This document shows, piece by piece, positions 28,262 to 38,100 of a stretch of DNA of 64,000 bases (within the stretch, counting starts at the first letter, position 1; each line of letters opens with the position of its first letter). The position numbers were made by a program, and so were the translations under genes. The notes under the pieces were generated by a model. That model ran no database searches. It saw nothing but the letters and a program-made list of their open reading frames with translations, and had not been told where the DNA came from. The DNA comes from Stentor roeselii (lineage: Eukaryota; Ciliophora; Heterotrichea; Heterotrichida; Stentoridae), in contig RSEH01000093.1 in assembly GCA_006503475.1 (NCBI GenBank), positions 94,039-158,038 of the forward strand, in the 5' to 3' direction.

Positions 28262-29020
28262 CTAATTAGAAAAACATTCAGACTGGCCCTCATTCAACTC
28301 GCCGAACAACTCAGCCCCAATCAACAACCTTGCTGTGTCCTCATCAGTCGAGGCTCTCTGGCTCAGAGAAGGCTCTTGAGTGTCCAACGCGAAGGTCCAG
28401 AATTCCAAATCCTTGACCTCTTCGAGTTCACCCGCTGATACCCATTCAAACTTGTAAAGGTTCCATGAATTTAGACCTTCGAGTGTCTTTCGAGCCGAGG
28501 AGTGACTTTGAAATTTTAGAAATGCGCATCGGATGTTGTTGTGGAAATGAAATTCGACTTCTAGGATTCTTGAAGGGTTTTTAAATGAGTCTAATATACT
28601 TTCGCATGTCGCGGAATCTGTGATTGGAAAAAGTTTTATGATACGTTTTAAGCAGTTTTCTGAGGGGATTATCTGCTTTTGAAGGGATGTTAGAAGGTTA
28701 TCGACTTTTTTCTGGTCGCGAAAATGGCTTCGGTGAGTTTCAAGAAATTGGCAAGCTTGTTCTGTTCTGCCTTCCTGATGAAGAATGCTGGCGATATCTT
28801 TAATCGCACTTTCTGTCCGATCACCTTGTTTGATTGCCATTTCATAGTAAAACTTCGCTAATTTCAGGTCTTTGTGAACGTACTCCGCCCTTTTAGCGAG
28901 TGCATAAGGAGAATTTCCTTTGGGAAGAGGCAGTTCTGGGTCACAAGATTTTAGGTAGTCAGGAGCTTCTATTTGTAGGAGTTTTTTGTGGTGATTTGAG
29001 GGCTTCTTACACAATTTCAT
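28262..29020 (-). CDS. TPR/Sel1-like protein with an RRM-like C-terminal half
   Basis: The protein has 252 residues. Residues about 35-120 contain two or three TPR/Sel1-like helical pairs (YALAKRAEYVHKDLKLAKFY). Residues about 130-200 have strand-helix-strand features of an RNA-recognition motif: RIIKLFPI, ESILDSFK, VEFHFHNNIRCAFLKF and ARKTLEGLN. The RNP motifs are weak, so RNA binding is tentative. The C-terminal tail is acidic. I do not recognise a specific family. It is convergent with the CDPK gene and divergent from the GAF gene. Confidence 0.6.
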   Translation of the reverse strand: MKLCKKPSNHHKKLLQIEAPDYLKSCDPELPLPKGNSPYALAKRAEYVHKDLKLAKFYYEMAIKQGDRTESAIKDIASILHQEGRTEQACQFLETHRSHFRDQKKVDNLLTSLQKQIIPSENCLKRIIKLFPITDSATCESILDSFKNPSRILEVEFHFHNNIRCAFLKFQSHSSARKTLEGLNSWNLYKFEWVSAGELEEVKDLEFWTFALDTQEPSLSQRASTDEDTARLLIGAELFGELNEGQSECFSN

Positions 29021-29433
29021 ATGATTTATTTACGTTTTCTGGTCAGTATAGCATAATGGAATATTAATTAAAAAGGGAATTCGCGGTTTAGGTTTCGAGA
29101 AAAATGATTTGAGTAAGTATTAAGGAATTGTTAAGTAAAGTTGCTTTATTGAAGTAGGTCTGTTTAAGTTTTTGATTATTTTCTTTTATTGATTCATTTT
29201 TAAGAGTTTATTGGATTGAATTTATGATATTTTTAAGATTTTAGATATTTAATGATAATGCAGTCCGATTCGGAATAAATATCGTTAAGATTATCTTAAT
29301 CAAATCCACAACAATCCCCAAACCTCAAACTCGAAACCAATACCCACAATAAACCCTAATAAACTCAAAACCTTCCTCAATCTCTTAAATCTTTTCAATC
29401 ATCCACTGCACTTTAAATTTTCCTAATAAATTA
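29021..29433. other. Divergent intergenic region with composition flip
   Basis: This 413-bp gap has no gene. On the plus strand positions 29021 to about 29270 are G/T-rich, and from about 29290 to the next ATG the sequence is C/A-rich with very few G. The switch lies near the middle of the divergent pair. Confidence 0.6.
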
Positions 29434-31212
29434 ATGAGAAGTCTAAGAAACAGCATCGGAAGTTCTTCAGAAGTTCACAAGAGCCTTCAAGGTTACGAGT
29501 CTTTAAAATCCAACCTGCTGGAGTTCCCAAGCATGGAAATCTCTAAAACAAGGAACAATTCAATAGACCCAGGACTAAAAAGTCTAAGAATCAAACTAAC
29601 TGAAATGGAAACAATTCTAAAGATAAGCCGAGAACGAGTGAGATTATTAGAAAGAACCGTAGAAGACCTTTCGACGCAAGTAGAAAAACTTCAGGGTGTT
29701 AACAAAGCTTTACTTTCCGAGAAACTTGACCTGAACTCTTCAGACATTCATTATTTTGTGCAAGACCTGATCGTGAACGACATCAAAAAACAACTGGAAG
29801 AAACCCAAGAAGACATGGAAAAGTACCGACTGGACTCTGAGAGATATAAAAAGAAATACGAAACAATAGTCCAAGAAAACAAAAGAATCGAAGGAATGAT
29901 TAAAAGATACAGAAAAATTGTTTCAGAATTCGGAGCAAGTAAAATAATTCCCCTCGAAAACTCTTCAGCAGTTGATGATGGAGAAGCTCTTCTCCCCAAC
30001 ATCAAAAAGCACTGGACAGATAAAAGCAAACCAAAAAACCCAGAAAAACCAAGAGTAAAATACTGGAACATAATCGAGCAAGGACTAAAAGAAATGACAG
30101 AATCATCATCATTAGTCCATCTTTTCACTAAAACCTGCACAACTTTAAGATCTCTGACCTCCAGCAGTAAAATTTCCCTTTACATAATATCCCCATCGAT
30201 TCAAAACATCTACGTGCAGCACTTCCAAAGTGTTCAGCACGTGCAAAGAGTTCTTTTAGGCAACACCTGGGTGCAACTTCACACAGACCCTTCATGCGAC
30301 GTGGTAGAGCCGTCATTTTCTAAAACAGACGAAGTTACTCCCAGTCTACGCTCTCCAGAAAAGTTAATTTTTTGCCTTTCTCTTCAAAAAGAGCCAAGTC
30401 TTGTCCTTCAACTGCTAAGCCCACCACGGGCCTTTGACGCAAACGATGAAAAAATGGTTTCCATTGTGATGCAGTTCTTAGCTTGCTGCACCAAACTCAT
30501 CATGTCAGGAAAGCGTGAAAAGTCGTTAAAGGACCAGCTGGTTGAAATCGTCAACGTTTCTTCAGCGATCTCAAAGTCCAGAAGTCACCAGTCCTTAGCC
30601 AACTCAGTCGACGAGCTGCTTCCGAAGTTCTTCGAATGTGAAACCGCTGGAGTGGTCTTCGTTGACGAGGAAAGCCAGGAATTGTACACTTTGGCTTATT
30701 CTTCAGAACAGAACAAGAAGTACTCACAAGACATCATCAGGTTTCCAATCACCATGGGACTTACAGGCGAGACTTACAAGAACAAAGGTTGCATGATTTA
30801 TGAAGGTGTTAAGAAAAAGCATTTATACAACCCAGAAATTGATAATATCGCCTCTGCCAGTGATTTAAACTCTTGTCTTATGTCGTGTTTGCCTGGACCT
30901 AACTCTAGCATTGTTGGAGTCCTTCAACTTGGTAATAAAAGTGGAGGGTTTTCTCAAAGAGAAATTCAGGTCGTCACTGGGGTCAGCACGATTCTTGGCT
31001 TTATGGTCGCTGGGATCAATGATATTTCTGAAGCTATGGAACTTACCATTAAGATGAAACAACATCTATATAACCTCAGTGTCGGCCTTGGAGGCGATAT
31101 TTATGAATTATCTCCAGATACTTCAGGGATTGTCGACCAGATTGAAATTATCAAGTCAGTTGTTTACACCTGGTCTAAAAGTAAAAAAGCTAAGATGCAG
31201 ACTATTTTGTGA
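29434..31212 (+). CDS. Coiled-coil protein with two GAF domains
   Basis: This 592-residue protein starts with a coiled coil (residues about 45-170). Residues about 215-360 look like a first GAF-type domain, and residues about 375-555 are a clearer GAF domain with AGVVFVDEESQELYTLAYSS, MGLTGETYKNKGCMIYEGV and VGVLQLGNKSGGFSQREIQ. GAF domains bind cyclic nucleotides or other small ligands, often in dimers linked by coiled coils. No phosphodiesterase or cyclase domain follows, so this would be a ligand-binding regulator. Ligand identity cannot be read from the sequence. Stop is TGA. Confidence 0.8.
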   Translation: MRSLRNSIGSSSEVHKSLQGYESLKSNLLEFPSMEISKTRNNSIDPGLKSLRIKLTEMETILKISRERVRLLERTVEDLSTQVEKLQGVNKALLSEKLDLNSSDIHYFVQDLIVNDIKKQLEETQEDMEKYRLDSERYKKKYETIVQENKRIEGMIKRYRKIVSEFGASKIIPLENSSAVDDGEALLPNIKKHWTDKSKPKNPEKPRVKYWNIIEQGLKEMTESSSLVHLFTKTCTTLRSLTSSSKISLYIISPSIQNIYVQHFQSVQHVQRVLLGNTWVQLHTDPSCDVVEPSFSKTDEVTPSLRSPEKLIFCLSLQKEPSLVLQLLSPPRAFDANDEKMVSIVMQFLACCTKLIMSGKREKSLKDQLVEIVNVSSAISKSRSHQSLANSVDELLPKFFECETAGVVFVDEESQELYTLAYSSEQNKKYSQDIIRFPITMGLTGETYKNKGCMIYEGVKKKHLYNPEIDNIASASDLNSCLMSCLPGPNSSIVGVLQLGNKSGGFSQREIQVVTGVSTILGFMVAGINDISEAMELTIKMKQHLYNLSVGLGGDIYELSPDTSGIVDQIEIIKSVVYTWSKSKKAKMQTIL

Positions 31213-31294
31213 ATAAATAACTTTTGATTGTTTATTTCCTGTAGATTAATTTCCTCTTCATTACTATTCAGAGTTCATTAATAATAATACGCTT

Positions 31295-33184
31295 ATGAGT
31301 TCTGAAAACTTCTCAAAGCTCAGATTCACCAACAGTAAAGACTTGGAAAGCATCGAAGAAGAAACTGAGCCTTGCTCCAGTATTCTTGACATGCCAGAAT
31401 TTTCTCCATTCTCGGAAGACCTTCTCGATCAACTCGCTCCAGTCCTGCCAGAGGCTGTGCAAGAGACTCAAAGCCTTTCAAGGCCTCAAAGTTACCGAGC
31501 AGCACGAGCGATAAACATTCAAATGACGAGCGACTTCATCAAAACGATTCAAGTGGCTTACGAGAACTTCTGGGAGGCGATAGAGAAGAACTTGCAAGAA
31601 GAAGTCAAAGCGTTTTTAGACATTCCTGACTTGGACATCAACGCGACTGGGCTGAACAAATGGACAGCTTTGCATATCGCAGCTTCTAAAGGGTATAAAC
31701 CGATGACAGCCTTGCTGCTATCACGAGAAAGCAATGTAAATGCGAAAACGTCGATGAACCGAACAGCGCTTCACTTATCCTGCATTCACAACCATTTAAA
31801 AGTAGTAAAACTGCTTGTGAGACACAAATGTGAATTAAACCTTCAGGATAATGATGATAACACAGCCTTGCATTACGCGGCAAGTCTGGGTTTTGAGGAC
31901 ATTGTAGAGTTTTTACTGCAAAATGGAGCACAAGTTAATATTTTTAACAATTTAAAACGCACCCCGGCTGACCTTTCACTGAATCTTGAAACTTTTCAAT
32001 TGTTTCTTGTGTACCACAAAACTTCAGAGATACAGAAGTTAAAAACAGGGTATTCGAGGACTTGCTTCGGCAATGAGTTAAGACATAATTCTCGAGAAGA
32101 TCACGTGAACCAGATGATCATCAAAGCGAAAATCGTTCACAGCCAGGAAGACTTGCAACTGTTTAACAACCGTCCAAGACTTGACAGTAAAAAAAGAATG
32201 AGCGTTCCTTTAAGCGAAGTAGGGCCAAAGGACTTCAACCATTTGTTACTCTTGGGAAAAGGGAGCTTTGGAAGTGTTTATCTCGTTGAAAAGGCAGACA
32301 CGAAGGAAAAGTTCGCTCTTAAAGTGCTTGACAAGTTGCGTATTCGCACGTTTTGCCTTGAAAAATACGCGTTTACTGAAAGGAATATTTTAATGCGACT
32401 TGACAGTCCTTTCGTGGTTAAACTTCACTACGCCTTCCAGACTAAAGAGAAGATGGCCCTGGTGATGGACTTCTGCCCTCATGGCGACTTGAGCATGATT
32501 TTAAAGCGCGAGACTTGCTTCTCAGAAGACCTGACTCGCTTCTACGCCTGCGAAATCTTGCTTGGTTTAGAAGCACTTCACAAGGCAGATATTATTTTTC
32601 GTGACTTGAAGCCTGACAACGTGCTCATCGACACTTCAGGACATATAAAACTAGCGGATTTTGGACTGAGCAAGGAAAATGCAGGGTTTAAAACCTTGAA
32701 TCACTCGTTTTGTGGCTCACCACTTTACCTGGCTCCTGAAATGATCAGTAAAAAAGGACATGATCGTGCTATTGACTGGTATATATTTGGAGTTATTATT
32801 TTTGAGATGCTTCATGGAAATACTCCTTTTTTCGCTACTGAGAAAAATTTACTTTTTAAAAGGATTCAGATGGGAAAAGTCAATTTTAAACCTGGACTTT
32901 CCGAGGATGTCATGGACTTGATCAAGAAGTTGCTCGAAAAAAACCCGAAGAAGAGACTTGGAAGTGGAATTAATGGCTCTGATGATATCAAAGCTCATTT
33001 GTTTTTTAAGGATGTTGATTGGAATAATGTTGCTGAACTTAAAGTCACTCCTCCTCCTGTTAAAACTATTCCGAGATATGAAACTTGGATTTCTTGGGAT
33101 ATTGTTTATGGAGATCTTGGAGAGGAGGAAACTGGAAAGATTGATAATTGGTCGATTTTGGAAACTGGGGTTAAAATTAAATAA
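31295..33184 (+). CDS. Ankyrin-repeat AGC-family protein kinase
   Basis: The 629 residues combine ankyrin repeats (about 115-235; NKWTALHIAASKGYKPMTAL, NRTALHLSCIHNHLKVVKLL, DNTALHYAASLGFEDIVEFL) with a kinase domain (about 310-575). Kinase motifs are GKGSFGSVYLVEK, ALKVLDK, FRDLKPDNVLID, ADFGLSKE and the AGC-type activation loop HSFCGSPLYLAPE. An AGC-like extension after the kinase is present, but I see no FxxF hydrophobic motif at the end. The ankyrin part probably selects partners or location. The next gene starts 13 bp after the stop. Confidence 0.9.
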   Translation: MSSENFSKLRFTNSKDLESIEEETEPCSSILDMPEFSPFSEDLLDQLAPVLPEAVQETQSLSRPQSYRAARAINIQMTSDFIKTIQVAYENFWEAIEKNLQEEVKAFLDIPDLDINATGLNKWTALHIAASKGYKPMTALLLSRESNVNAKTSMNRTALHLSCIHNHLKVVKLLVRHKCELNLQDNDDNTALHYAASLGFEDIVEFLLQNGAQVNIFNNLKRTPADLSLNLETFQLFLVYHKTSEIQKLKTGYSRTCFGNELRHNSREDHVNQMIIKAKIVHSQEDLQLFNNRPRLDSKKRMSVPLSEVGPKDFNHLLLLGKGSFGSVYLVEKADTKEKFALKVLDKLRIRTFCLEKYAFTERNILMRLDSPFVVKLHYAFQTKEKMALVMDFCPHGDLSMILKRETCFSEDLTRFYACEILLGLEALHKADIIFRDLKPDNVLIDTSGHIKLADFGLSKENAGFKTLNHSFCGSPLYLAPEMISKKGHDRAIDWYIFGVIIFEMLHGNTPFFATEKNLLFKRIQMGKVNFKPGLSEDVMDLIKKLLEKNPKKRLGSGINGSDDIKAHLFFKDVDWNNVAELKVTPPPVKTIPRYETWISWDIVYGDLGEEETGKIDNWSILETGVKIK

Positions 33185-33197
33185 AAATTATGTAAAA

Positions 33198-34127
33198 ATG
33201 AATATCCGGAAAGTCCAGCGAGAACATATCTTAGATTTACCTTCTGTTTCTAAGAGGAATTTTTTTCTTACTTGCAGCACGCCTGATTTGTTAGCCCAGC
33301 CTCTCTTCACTACAAGAAATTCTTTGATTTCCCCAAACCCCACCAAAACCTTATCAAAACTCCAAGAGCCTTTCGAAAAATACCAAGAAGCCCAAAGAGC
33401 GATGACCCGAGCAAAGGTCGCCCTTCTGAAAGACATCCAAGAAAAAATAGAAAACCACGACAACAACGGCGTAGAAAAACTTTTTCACAAGTCCAAAATG
33501 TTCATCCAACGCAAAGCGAAAATAAAAGAAAACGTAAAAAACCACAAATACAACAGCTGTGAAAAGCTTCTTCGAGTAAAGTCAATAATCGAGCACGACC
33601 CTTCCAAAAAACTTTTCCTCTCAAAAGACGACATGTTAAACGGAGAGGCAGTCGAGTTCCTCAACAACAACAAGCGAAAGTTCGGAGGAGCTCAAAACGC
33701 CCCAGCAAGATTTCGACCTAAAAAAAAGAAGTCAAATGAAAGAGAAAAAGATTTTAAGGCAAGAATCGCGTCAATGCCTGACCTGCACATGCCTGAGTTT
33801 AACATTTTCACTCCAAGCAGCAGAAGTAAGTTCGAAACTCCAGCTGAAATGAAAGGACTTGACAACCATTTATCTCCTAAAGTCAAGAAATACATTTCAA
33901 AAGAAATGAAAAAACTCTGGCCTCGTGAAAACGATAAAATTTTTAAAGATAAAGGAAAAATCTTAAGAGCTAAAATTGATAAGTTGCAGAATATCTTGCA
34001 TCAAAAGGATGACATTGAAAATGAGATTTTGAAAGGACTTATTCCAATCAGTAACAAAATGAAAATGGACGAAATGGTCAACCAGCACTTCAGGAAACTC
34101 AGGAAAAAATTAACAGTTTTTGTATAA
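33198..34127 (+). CDS. Unknown basic protein
   Basis: The protein has 309 residues from the ATG at 33198. The frame is open further upstream, but that part overlaps the kinase gene and reads as its shadow. The product is strongly basic (many KK and KKK runs), mostly helical, with no membrane segment or recognised domain. A start at 33198 agrees with the neighbouring gap sizes (13 bp after the kinase stop). Codon style changes abruptly from G/T to C/A near 33290. Confidence 0.6.
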   Translation: MNIRKVQREHILDLPSVSKRNFFLTCSTPDLLAQPLFTTRNSLISPNPTKTLSKLQEPFEKYQEAQRAMTRAKVALLKDIQEKIENHDNNGVEKLFHKSKMFIQRKAKIKENVKNHKYNSCEKLLRVKSIIEHDPSKKLFLSKDDMLNGEAVEFLNNNKRKFGGAQNAPARFRPKKKKSNEREKDFKARIASMPDLHMPEFNIFTPSSRSKFETPAEMKGLDNHLSPKVKKYISKEMKKLWPRENDKIFKDKGKILRAKIDKLQNILHQKDDIENEILKGLIPISNKMKMDEMVNQHFRKLRKKLTVFV

Positions 34128-34186
34128 AAAATCATTTCCTTGTTTAAGTCTCGAAATACTAGAAAAGTTGTTAATTAATATAAATC

Positions 34187-34831
34187 ATGGACAGACTACA
34201 ACAATTGTTCTGGGAAGTTTACCAGAAAAACTGCGAAATCGACAACTTCGAGCCTGAAGCTGATGACCTGGAAAACCTGAAAAAAATGAGCAGAGAAAAG
34301 TTGTATAAAAACTTGAAGTCGTTCATTAACAGTCTCTTGGACTTCAAAAAAAAGTTCAAAAGTTCTGACATGGAAGAACTCTTGCAAAGGTCTACGAAAT
34401 TCGAAAATATTATTAAAAAGAATGAAGCTGATATCAGAACTCACATCGCTCGACAGTATCAGCTTAGAATTGAAATCGAGTCACAAAAAAACACGATTGA
34501 CGAACTAAACGTTCAGATTAATGCAGAAAAACAAGAAATAAAACTTTTGAAGTTAAAAGCGAGTCAACAGGCCAAACTTTTCGAACAGTTTCGCGGAAAT
34601 GATTGTAAAAGGAAACAATTTGACGGTAAAGGATTTTTGGCTGAACTGGAAAGTTTAGCGGATCAAAGCAAAAGTGCAAAAGGGTTGAATAAGCTGTTAA
34701 ATGATCGAAATTTAAATAAGGGTCATAATATCAGAAGTATATTAGCACCTTCTAAGTCCCAAAGGGAAATCCCGAGCCATCTCCGGTCGAAGTCCGAAGT
34801 ATCAAAGAACTTGAATATTGTGATACCTTGA
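34187..34831 (+). CDS. Unknown coiled-coil protein
   Basis: The 214 residues form a helical, mostly coiled-coil protein from about residue 20 to 125 (for example RQYQLRIEIESQKNTIDEL), followed by a basic serine-rich tail. No enzyme motif or membrane segment is present. TATAA lies 3 nt before the ATG. Stop is TGA. A tandem-repeat region follows before the next gene. I do not recognise the family. Confidence 0.65.
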   Translation: MDRLQQLFWEVYQKNCEIDNFEPEADDLENLKKMSREKLYKNLKSFINSLLDFKKKFKSSDMEELLQRSTKFENIIKKNEADIRTHIARQYQLRIEIESQKNTIDELNVQINAEKQEIKLLKLKASQQAKLFEQFRGNDCKRKQFDGKGFLAELESLADQSKSAKGLNKLLNDRNLNKGHNIRSILAPSKSQREIPSHLRSKSEVSKNLNIVIP

Positions 34832-34860
34832 AAATATTAATCTTTATACTTGGACTTTTA

Positions 34861-35150
34861 GGTAGTTTTTTAACCTTTTTTGTTATTTTATGGTTTTTTG
34901 AAGTAATTTAGTTTAATATTTTAGCATTTTTTAAGCTTTTTTGTTATTTTATAGTTTTTGAAGTACTTGGGTTGAATAATTTGGGATTTTTTAACCTTTG
35001 TTGTTATTTTCTGGTTTTTGAAGTGCTTAAGCTCAATATTTTAGCATTTTTTAACCTTTTTTATTATTTTCTGGTTTTTGAAGTACTTGGGTTGAATATT
35101 TTATATTGTTTAACCTTTTTTATTATTTTCTGGTTTTTGAATACTTCATA
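34861..35150 (+). repeat. Five tandem copies of a 60-bp AT-rich repeat
   Basis: Five adjacent units repeat at a spacing of 60 bp, with one-base slippage at the first and last units. Each contains a TTAACCTTTTTT-type block, TTATTTTCTGG, TTTTTGAAGTACTTGG and TTGAATATTTTA. Copies differ by a few substitutions. The array fills most of the 343-bp gap before the large IQ-motif gene, so it lies in its upstream region. Confidence 0.9.
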
Positions 35151-35174
35151 GTAATTGATATTTGATGAAATATA

Positions 35175-38100
35175 ATGGAATCTAATCTATTTATGATCCG
35201 TCGAAGAGTTTCTACTCCTTTACCTGAAAATAATGAAGATTTTCACTTGTTAGAAGGACTTGACAGTGCTTTGGAGTCTCTTTTAAGTTTAGGAAAAACT
35301 CGTAAAGCTACAGAGTGCATGAACCAGGCATTGAAAATCAGAACTGACCTTTATGGCGAAAGTTCCAAAGAAGTCATGACCTACATGTCCTTTATTCTGA
35401 CGAAGACTTGCGGGTCATGTTCAGGTCTGATTGAAAGAGGAAAAGTTCAAGATTGTATTGAGTTGCTTAGAAACCTGTTAGTTCTCTCAACTAACTACCC
35501 TTTAGGCCCGATTGCAGAAGAAACATGTGAAGTTTACAACACCCTGGCAGTGGCTTTAAGGAAAAGTGGCAAAGCAAAAGTAGCGAAAAAATACGCAATG
35601 AAAGCCTTAGCCCTGGCGAATTCATTCAAAGCTCCAGACAAGTTGACATCATCCATCTATCTAAACCTATGCGCAATATACTCCGCTCTTTCACAACACA
35701 AAGAAGCAGCAGCCCACTGCCAACAAGCGATTCAGCTCGCCCAAGAAGACCTTCTGAACCTGAAGCTAACAAAGCCACACGACGACTTCCAACAAGAAGT
35801 AGCAGTCTTGGCAGTGGCTTATCACAACCTCGGAGTAGAAGAAGAATACTTAAAGCACTACGAGTTAGCTTTATCATGGTACCGTAAATCTGTGAAATTT
35901 TTAGAAAAACATGCAAATACTTCTCAATTTTCACTTCTTGAAGAGTTTCGAAAAAGCTATGAAGACGCTCAAAGAGTTTGTAAACAAAAATACAACCAGA
36001 TCCACCTCAACCGCTCTATGAAAGACGACTATTTTCTTGATGATAGCTCTTTAAGTGAGTACGATTTGAAGTCTTCTAGTATGAAAAGCAAGTCACAAGC
36101 CCTGGGGTTTAAAGTAAACAACATGCCACGAATACCTAGTCTTGCAATTGGCAGGACTATGGCAAGAAGCGACTCATCTTTTAACAAATCAAAAAGACAT
36201 AAAAAACTACTGGAAATGGACTCAGATATCAGAGAACTCGATAATTTAGGCCTTCTGCAACATGGAAGTTCTTCAAAAAGAAATCAAAGTTCAGTCAGAA
36301 GGCAAGGATCAGCGAGAAGTAAAAGTTCTGCACGTTCAGGTGAGTTAAGTCCTATCAAAAAAGATAAAAATCGAGTGAAGGTCTCTAATCACTCTCAGAA
36401 CTTTGATTACAGTGAAAATGTCTTCAAAATCAGGAAAACTGATGAGTCTGCCCGACAAAGAAAGGTTATTCGAGACGAGCAGAGCGGAAAACAAGCAGTT
36501 GTTTTAAAGGCGGTGCTGAAACTTCAAAGGTTCTTCCGCATTCGCAGGCTGCAGAGATGGTACAAAGAAGTACTCAGTGGAAAGCTCTTCGGAATCATGT
36601 TGAAATGTGAAAAAATCATAAACGACCAAAAGTACCTCGTCAGTTTTTCCATTGAAAAAGGCGAAAACAGTCTCTGTGTGCTGATCAAAGCGCAACCTTT
36701 AAACTCTATCTCGACACCTGACGCAGGAAGATACAGTCTTTTTGAAGTCTGCTCGATAATCAACGCTTGGAACACGAAATCTTTCGAGATGCGGAAATCT
36801 GAGTTATTGATTCATATTTTCATAGAGAATAGTAAAGTGGTTCTTCGGAAGTCTCCAGAGATTTCCATGGTCCTGGCGTACCAAGGGTCGAAAAAGCTGA
36901 ACAACATGTTTTCTTACCAGATCTCAATCTACACAATCATCAGCCCTTCAAGTGAGCCTTCTTTATTAATCGACGGCAGATCACTAAAGAAATCCCCTCC
37001 AATTGTACGTGTTTTGATCATATCAGTCAAAGAGCTATCTTCAATTCTCTCAGTCAAAACACAGGACCTCGAACGTCACCTTGACAAAGTTTTAAGTCTT
37101 GTTATTTTTGAAGGCGAAGGGGAACTGACCCTTTCAAAGCGAAGTCTCTGCCCAGAGATCCCGATAATCAACATTTTTACGACGAACACTGACGACTTCA
37201 CAGACCAGTACAAACAATACGAGATGTCCTCGAAAAGAGTCCATAAATACGAAGGTTCCAACATAAAGTTCTGTGTCGGAAACAGTGATCAAGGAAGAGC
37301 TGCAGTCGTCATTCAGAAGAACCTAAAAGCAATAAAAGAAAGGAAAAAGTTCATTGATTTAAAAAGCAACTTTGAAAACTTACAATTGAAATGTACTTTA
37401 ACTGACTTTTACAAAGCTGTGGTTATCATTCAGAAGTTTATACGTGGGTGGAAGGCTAGAAGACTCAGGAAAAAAAAACAGGATGAGGCTCAAAAGGCTG
37501 CTGTCGTCATCCAGGCTTGCTTTCGAGGATGGAAAACTCGTCAAGCGCTTCCTTTGAAAAAAGATTTACCTGAGCAACGAGGACAAGAAGACCTTCACAA
37601 AGCTGCTGTGTTAATTCAAAGTAAGTTCCGTTCACACAAAGCTAGAACTGACTACCTACAGCAAAAACAAAAAGTCTTCAAAGCGACAGTCATCATTCGA
37701 TGCGCCGTCAGGAGGTGGCTGAAAAAGAAAAAAAAAATACCTCAGGTAGTTAAAACTACTGCAAAAAACCCTAGAAGTTTAAGACTTCATGCAATTCTTT
37801 GCATTCAGAAGTTCATCAAAGGCTGGCGCGCCCGGAGGTACTACAAAGAACTGAAAAAATCAGCTGTTTATATTCAAAAACACTTCAGAGGCTTCTCAAG
37901 CAGAAAGGCCTTTAAAGCCAAAATGGTCGAAGTCAGAGCTTTGAAGATTGTCCAGAGGTTCGTTCGAAGATGGCTCAAGAAAAGAAGAAGGATTCGAGAA
38001 GACCAGGCGAAACTTGTTGAGGCGAGTGTCGTGATTCAAAAGCACTATAAAGGCCATAAAGCTCGTCTGGAGTTCCTAGAAAAAAGAGAACGAGAAAGGC

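Noticed and set aside
32958-33197. A longer N-terminus for the unknown protein at 33198-34127
   Set aside because: The extension lies wholly inside the kinase gene and reads as a low-complexity shadow rich in L and K.
7602-34831. TGA read as tryptophan, as in Blepharisma
   Set aside because: The long frames, including those of 1159-2198 residues, use TGG and contain no internal TGA. Genes ending in TGA (7602, 31212 and 34831) end at sensible family borders.
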